Shown: positions 43,545 to 46,418 of the stretch, piece after piece | How the letters are laid out: every line of letters starts with the position of its first letter | How positions within the stretch are numbered: position 1 is the first letter of the stretch | Virus record (IMG/VR): IMGVR_UViG_3300025101_000041 | Coordinates: 1 to 46,418 of that record | From: a virus | Direction: 5' to 3' (one strand) | Length of the DNA stretch: 46,418 nt | Translations under genes and position numbers: made by a program | Notes under the pieces: model-generated | Seen by the model: the letters and a program-made list of their open reading frames with translations, nothing else | The model's database searches: none | What the model was told of the DNA's origin: nothing

Positions 43545-43635
43545 TTGTAGAATATAATATTTAGATATGAACGACGGTTCTAAGAAAAGGGTTCGAATCC
43601 CACGCCTTGGTTGGCATAAATATTGTATTCTACAA
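43545..43635 (+). ncRNA. candidate structured RNA with T-loop hairpin (four-way junction)
   Basis: P1 is 19 pairs, 43545-43563 with 43617-43635, one of them G-U. Inside, P2 is GAAC/GTTC (43569-43572, 43577-43580). P3 is GGG/CCC (43589-43591, 43599-43601) with the 7-nt loop TTCGAAT, identical to a tRNA T-loop. P4 is GCC/GGC (43604-43606, 43613-43615). The string CTTGGTTGGCA at 43606-43616 recurs in the RNA upstream of groES, also just after the T-loop hairpin. It is not a tRNA: no anticodon arm, and the T stem has only three pairs. A 9-base direct repeat AGAATTACA flanks it (43535-43543 and 43635-43643). Confidence 0.55.
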
Positions 43636-43660
43636 GAATTACAAGAGGCAAGAAATATTA

Positions 43661-43692
43661 GGGGAATAGTCATAGATTATTTCCCTTTTATT
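43661..43692 (+). terminator. rho-independent terminator after the RNA cluster
   Basis: GGGGAATA (43661-43668) pairs with TATTTCCC (43678-43685), with one G-U and a 9-base loop, followed by TTTTATTT. This is the best classic terminator seen on the plus strand. It would end a transcript carrying the two structured RNAs just upstream. Confidence 0.7.
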
Positions 43693-43755
43693 TCGTATAT
43701 TCACAGGCAAAAAAAGGACAAAATAATGAAACGAGCATTGTAGGGTTCTGATAAT

Positions 43756-43880
43756 ATTATAATATTCGTGTGTAAAAACAGACGAGGATATAGCATAGAA
43801 AAGCAGAGAATATTATAATTAGGAATAAGGACAGGGAAAACATAAGAACAACTGAAGTTGCTACTCAGTTCCAATCTGCG
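43756..43880 (+). ncRNA. further structured intergenic segment
   Basis: A 12-pair perfect stem joins 43756-43767 to 43808-43819 (ATTATAATATTC / GAATATTATAAT). Downstream, AACTGA/TCAGTT (43850-43855, 43865-43870) forms a hairpin that competes with a short CAG/CTG hairpin (43866-43868, 43876-43878) with a TTCCAAT loop, again T-loop-like. Otherwise the 168-bp gap from 43745 to 43912 holds no gene I can support. The stem is AT-only and may be weaker than the others. Confidence 0.4.
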
Positions 43881-43912
43881 TTTGAACATTAAACAAAAAA
43901 AAGGAAAAAATA

Positions 43913-44005
43913 ATGAAATGGATAGATTACAAAATAGAAAGATATAGACAATTAAGGTGGTTATATAACACAGAAAGAAATTGGATTAATAGAAAGGAGA
44001 AATAA
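43913..44005 (+). CDS. small basic aromatic peptide (30 aa)
   Basis: MKWIDYKIERYRQLRWLYNT, then ERNWINRKEK: four Trp and four Tyr or so in 30 residues. AAGGAAAAAATA precedes the ATG and its stop forms TAATG with the next gene. The coupling suggests it is translated. Function unknown. Confidence 0.45.
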   Translation: MKWIDYKIERYRQLRWLYNTERNWINRKEK

Positions 44006-44145
44006 TGATTACAACAGAAAAAGCAAAAGAACTTAGAGAAAAAGAAAGACAACAAACTATTGATACATTAGAAAATATCAATATAGAAAAAGAATACTTA
44101 AAAAAATACTATGAAGCATATGTATGGGAGAAAAATAATGTATAA
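44005..44145 (+). CDS. small charged helical protein (46 aa)
   Basis: MITTEKAKELREKERQQTID, then a second helix EKEYLKKYYEAYVWEKNNV. AGGAG lies seven bases before the ATG and TAATG joins it to the upstream gene. It overlaps the next start by 8 bases. Probably a two-helix protein of unknown role. Confidence 0.5.
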   Translation: MITTEKAKELREKERQQTIDTLENINIEKEYLKKYYEAYVWEKNNV

Positions 44146-44377
44146 GAATGCAATAATAAAATGGGCAGAAACAGACTTTAATAAACAATTAGATACTTGT
44201 TTCAAAAAATACAATGATAATGTATTGACAGAGGAAACAGATGAATCGTATTCTGGAGGTTTTTGGGACTTAGCAGATGATATGCACGCAACAAACCCTG
44301 GAACAATGAATCAAGATAGTATCTATTATTTATTAACAGATTATTACCAAAGAGTTAAATACAATGAGGAGAAATAA
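44138..44377 (+). CDS. hypothetical protein (79 aa)
   Basis: The start at 44138 is chosen because GGAG lies seven bases before it; a longer frame from 44111 lacks a site. It reads MYKNAIIKWAETDFNKQLDT, with an acidic middle (VLTEETDESYSGGFWDLADD). TAATG with the next gene. No family recognised. Confidence 0.55.
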   Translation: MYKNAIIKWAETDFNKQLDTCFKKYNDNVLTEETDESYSGGFWDLADDMHATNPGTMNQDSIYYLLTDYYQRVKYNEEK

Positions 44378-44736
44378 TGAATAAAGATAAACTAGCGTTA
44401 ATCGTGGTTGTATTAGGAATAAGTGTTACAACTTACTTGGCTTGGGTTGCAGATACATACAAACCAGTAACAAGTAATGTAACATCATCAAAATATACAC
44501 CAGAAAAGGTAAAAGATAGTGAGATACCTGAAATACCAGAACTTTCTGATATGGAAAAGGCTAAAACTGATAGTTTACATAAATCTTATGTAAAAGAAGC
44601 AGAACAAGAATCAGAAAGAAAAAGCATAGAAAATATGCGTAATGAAGTTATCAAGATACTGGACGAAGCAGTAGAACAAGATAGCACGATTACAGTATCA
44701 TTTAATATGCAATGGACCCCTTCGTGGGTAGATTAA
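44377..44736 (+). CDS. membrane-anchored helical protein (119 aa)
   Basis: An N-terminal hydrophobic segment (LALIVVVLGISVTTYLAWVA, residues 6-25), then a Pro/Ser/Glu-rich linker and a charged helix (SYVKEAEQESERKSIENMRN). It is probably anchored in the inner membrane with the rest outside. The layout would fit an early membrane modulator or a spanin-like protein, but nothing specific supports either. Confidence 0.55.
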   Translation: MNKDKLALIVVVLGISVTTYLAWVADTYKPVTSNVTSSKYTPEKVKDSEIPEIPELSDMEKAKTDSLHKSYVKEAEQESERKSIENMRNEVIKILDEAVEQDSTITVSFNMQWTPSWVD

Positions 44737-44738
44737 AT

Positions 44739-44832
44739 AAAGGAAGTTAATCAGTTATAGTGTGTGGCAAGGTTTTGTTTTTTCATGGGTGTTTGTGATA
44801 GGCACTTTACTTCCTTTCCCTTGCCAACACAC
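44739..44832 (+). ncRNA. candidate RNA pseudoknot in intergenic gap
   Basis: Stem 1: AAAGGAAGT (44739-44747) with ACTTCCTTT (44809-44817), nine perfect pairs. Stem 2: GTGTGTGGCAAGG (44760-44772) with 44819-44832, 13 pairs with one bulge. The two cross, so they form an H-type pseudoknot with a single base between the 3' strands, or they exclude one another as a switch. A small hairpin GTGTT/GGCAC (two G-U) fits in the long loop. It lies in the 132-bp gap before the next gene, whose AAGGA site is about 20 bases downstream. Confidence 0.5.
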
Positions 44833-44868
44833 CCCTAGTAAAATTTAATAACTATAAGGAATAATAAT

Positions 44869-45042
44869 ATGAAAATAAAAAGTAAAGAAGTAATAGATAG
44901 AGATACAATTTGGCTTGTTTATTATGATGATGAAAATGATGAATTGTATCGCACAAGAGTAGAAAAAGTAAAAGAAAGATGGAACAAAGAAGCAGAATAT
45001 GCGTTAGATAAATATAATGATAATAAGGAGAGTTATAGATGA
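44869..45042 (+). CDS. hypothetical protein (57 aa)
   Basis: MKIKSKEVIDRDTIWLVYYD, then DENDELYRTRVEKVKERWNK: a short beta start and an acidic/basic helix. AAGGA ten bases before the ATG. ATGA overlap with the next gene. Function unknown. Confidence 0.55.
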   Translation: MKIKSKEVIDRDTIWLVYYDDENDELYRTRVEKVKERWNKEAEYALDKYNDNKESYR

Positions 45043-45251
45043 AAATAGAAAGGTTCTTAGATAAAAAACTTGAACACGCACAATCTCATTCAACATGGTT
45101 TTGGTTACAAGAAATATATAAAATAGGACAATATCTAAATGACGATGGAACGCTTGATGAAATAACAATGCAAGGCGAGTTCAATGAGGAAATAGATATT
45201 GTCAAAGAATGGATTAAGGAATGGAAGGAAATGAATAATGAAAAAAGATAA
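45039..45251 (+). CDS. hypothetical acidic protein (70 aa)
   Basis: MKIERFLDKKLEHAQSHSTW, then FWLQEIYKIGQYLNDDGTLD: helical and acidic, with Trp residues in the first and last thirds. AAGGAG seven bases upstream. It overlaps both neighbours. Not recognised. Confidence 0.55.
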   Translation: MKIERFLDKKLEHAQSHSTWFWLQEIYKIGQYLNDDGTLDEITMQGEFNEEIDIVKEWIKEWKEMNNEKR

Positions 45252-45555
45252 TATAACATACATTGATGGTACAGGAAAAGAAATAACCAGTAAAGAGAAG
45301 TATACTGAATTTCCTTACAGTATGGAACAAGTTACATTTTTGGAAGAAGGACATGAAATGCTTACAATAGAAAATCCTTTTTCAAAAGAAACATATAGGT
45401 TATCGCCAGTAGAGGAAAGTGTATACTCAATGATTATGGGTGCACAATTTATGCCTGGTTATATGACTAATCCTAAATTACAAAACATTGTAAGAAAAGG
45501 ATTAGATTGGTTTAGAGATAACAATGCAAAAGCGTATATGACGCTATTAGATTAA
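45238..45555 (+). CDS. hypothetical protein (105 aa)
   Basis: The N-terminal half is polar with beta strands (NITYIDGTGKEITSKEKYTE). The C-terminal half, RLSPVEESVYSMIMGAQFMP and LQNIVRKGLDWFRDNNAKAY, looks like two helices packed around aromatic residues. AAGGA lies eight bases before the ATG. Function unknown. Confidence 0.55.
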   Translation: MKKDNITYIDGTGKEITSKEKYTEFPYSMEQVTFLEEGHEMLTIENPFSKETYRLSPVEESVYSMIMGAQFMPGYMTNPKLQNIVRKGLDWFRDNNAKAYMTLLD

Positions 45556-45567
45556 TAATAATAATAA

Positions 45568-45632
45568 TTACAATGATGGAACGAACGGCGTTATACGCTA
45601 GGTGAGGTGTGGAGTGGGTTCCATCCTTGTAA
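45568..45632 (+). ncRNA. candidate structured RNA, long closing stem
   Basis: 45568-45582 pairs with 45618-45632 at 14 of 15 positions (TTACAATGATGGAAC against GTTCCATCCTTGTAA, one mismatch). Inside, GGCG/CGCT (45587-45590, 45596-45599) closes a TTATA loop, followed by a G-rich strand GGTGAGGTGTGGAGTGG. It fills the 98-bp gap and ends 11 bases before the AAGGAG of the next gene, much like the element before groES. Confidence 0.5.
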
Positions 45633-45653
45633 TAATAATAAAAGGAGAGTAAA

Positions 45654-46376
45654 ATGATAGATAGAACTATGTGGTTCTTATATAACAGACTTGGTGACAA
45701 CGATAGACAAGCACCAAGTATCGATTCTATTTCTGGTATGTTCTTTAACTACTGGAAAATAATGAATGTAATGGATATTAATACACAAACATTGAGTGCT
45801 ATTGATATTTACAATGGTCTAAATACTTGCTATGATAAAATGGCAAAATCAACAGCAAAAAACCTATATGAATATGGTGAAGTTCCAGCAAATGCAGATT
45901 ATCGTATTAGTTATTACGAACAAGAACACGAAATATATGATACATATGCTTGCTGCACAAATCTAAATGAAGTCTTAATCGAAGGCGGTGAACCTGAATT
46001 TGATGATACAGAACCATTTAGAGAAGCACTAAACGAAGTAGCATACGAAAATATAGAGTATGAAGTTGAAAGTGAAACATTTACTTTGAATGACGACGCT
46101 ATCGAATGGTACAAAACTTGTCACCCTGGAGATGATAAGTTGGTTACTTATATGTATGATACTGGAAAGAACCTTGATTGGGAAGACATTGAAGAGTTTC
46201 TTGGTGATAAACTAGATATGGTAGACCACCAAAATGCAGATATGCATATTACTCAAATTAGAAAGTTTATGTTAGATAGACTTGCTAATCAAAATGTAAA
46301 TATCATAGATGGTTTAGAACAAACTGAAAATGGTATGAAAGAAGTAGACCCTAATACAGGTGAACTTCAAGATTAA
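45654..46376 (+). CDS. hypothetical acidic protein (240 aa)
   Basis: A strongly acidic protein (EPEFDDTEPFREALNEVAYE) with Cys residues in ACCTNLNE and TCHPGDD, and a disordered acidic end (DPNTGELQD). AAGGAGAG lies just before the ATG. Very acidic small phage proteins sometimes mimic DNA, but no such family is recognised. Last gene in the window. Confidence 0.6.
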   Translation: MIDRTMWFLYNRLGDNDRQAPSIDSISGMFFNYWKIMNVMDINTQTLSAIDIYNGLNTCYDKMAKSTAKNLYEYGEVPANADYRISYYEQEHEIYDTYACCTNLNEVLIEGGEPEFDDTEPFREALNEVAYENIEYEVESETFTLNDDAIEWYKTCHPGDDKLVTYMYDTGKNLDWEDIEEFLGDKLDMVDHQNADMHITQIRKFMLDRLANQNVNIIDGLEQTENGMKEVDPNTGELQD

Positions 46377-46378
46377 TT

Positions 46379-46402
46379 AGTTACATTACAGGTGGTGTAA
46401 CT
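46379..46402 (+). promoter_or_regulatory. 7-bp hairpin at the right edge
   Basis: AGTTACA (46379-46385) pairs perfectly with TGTAACT (46396-46402) around a 10-base loop, three bases after the last stop codon. No T-tract follows. It may be the start of a larger structure cut by the window edge, like those in the other plus-strand gaps. Confidence 0.45.
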
Positions 46403-46418
46403 TAAATCAGAATAGAGA

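Noticed and set aside
43589-43610. attP core copied from the end of a host tRNA
   Set aside because: The T-arm string would fit an integration core, but there is no integrase in the window and the flanking bases would not rebuild a full T stem.
43564-43616. tRNA gene suggested by GGGTTCGAATCCC
   Set aside because: Only the T-arm looks right. The T stem has three pairs, there is no anticodon arm or D-arm of the right size, and no 5' strand pairs with the bases after the T-arm as an acceptor. tmRNA was rejected for the same reasons.
43545-43635. Hammerhead or other small self-cleaving ribozyme
   Set aside because: No CUGAUGA plus GAAA core in the right places, and no other ribozyme core was recognised.
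43568-43744. 58-codon frame MNDGSKKRVRIPRLG...
   Set aside because: No ribosome site. It uses codons rare in the neighbours (CGA, AGG, CGC) and runs through the T-loop RNA and the terminator hairpin. RNA function explains the sequence better, though translation is not excluded.
43701-43889. 62-codon minus-strand frame
   Set aside because: It lies across the intergenic stems, against the local direction of transcription, with no ribosome site.

Overview
The window is part of the genome of an AT-rich tailed double-stranded DNA phage. It carries a full head-and-packaging block, a P22-type portal, a T7-style set of internal ejection proteins, long tail fibres, and a replication/recombination block. 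No tape-measure or sheath gene is seen, and four ejection-type genes sit together, so a short-tailed (podovirus-like) particle is the best guess. The host cannot be named. The tail-fibre repeats and the small basic proteins resemble those of uncultured marine phages. Clear AAGGAG-type ribosome binding sites argue for a host that uses Shine-Dalgarno initiation. The first gene is cut by the left edge. No DNA polymerase, integrase or free endolysin is present, so this is not the whole genome.

Layout. Positions 1-5409 (plus strand) hold replication and recombination genes: a possible ssDNA-annealing protein, an SSB with a DDLPF tail, a primase-helicase fusion, an Hjc-like resolvase, a phage GroES, a PD-(D/E)XK nuclease and several tiny genes. 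A nested hairpin at 5415-5480 separates them from the opposing block. Positions 5510-42564 (minus strand, transcribed right to left) hold the structural block in the order TerS, TerL, portal, scaffold, major capsid protein, connectors, tail fibres, membrane proteins of a possible lysis cassette, a thioredoxin-like secreted protein, a cluster of tiny basic proteins, a phosphoesterase, a tail hub, an FN3 tail protein, and finally the ejection module with a virion lytic transglycosylase and a 3109-residue giant protein. Positions 42800-46376 (plus strand) hold small, mostly unrecognised genes separated by unusually structured intergenic DNA. The 235 bp at 42565-42799 is the divergent control region.

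Two things stand out. First, the giant ejection protein carries the signatures of a two-barrel (double-psi beta-barrel) RNA polymerase: an RxPS motif followed about 40 residues later by DKDGD, with an upstream lysine-rich candidate first barrel. It may be an RNA polymerase carried in the virion and injected to transcribe early genes. Second, the plus-strand intergenic regions hold a series of long, near-perfect stems whose imperfect pairs are largely G-U in the plus sense, as expected of RNA. Two of them (4511-4633 before groES, and 43545-43635) fold as four-way junctions, carry a 7-nt tRNA T-loop-like hairpin at the same place, and share an 11-nt string, CTTGGTTGGCA. This looks like an undescribed family of phage structured RNAs.

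Genes are packed tightly. Twelve junctions overlap by exactly one base as TAATG, which implies translational coupling and helps to fix the starts of many genes shorter than 60 codons.
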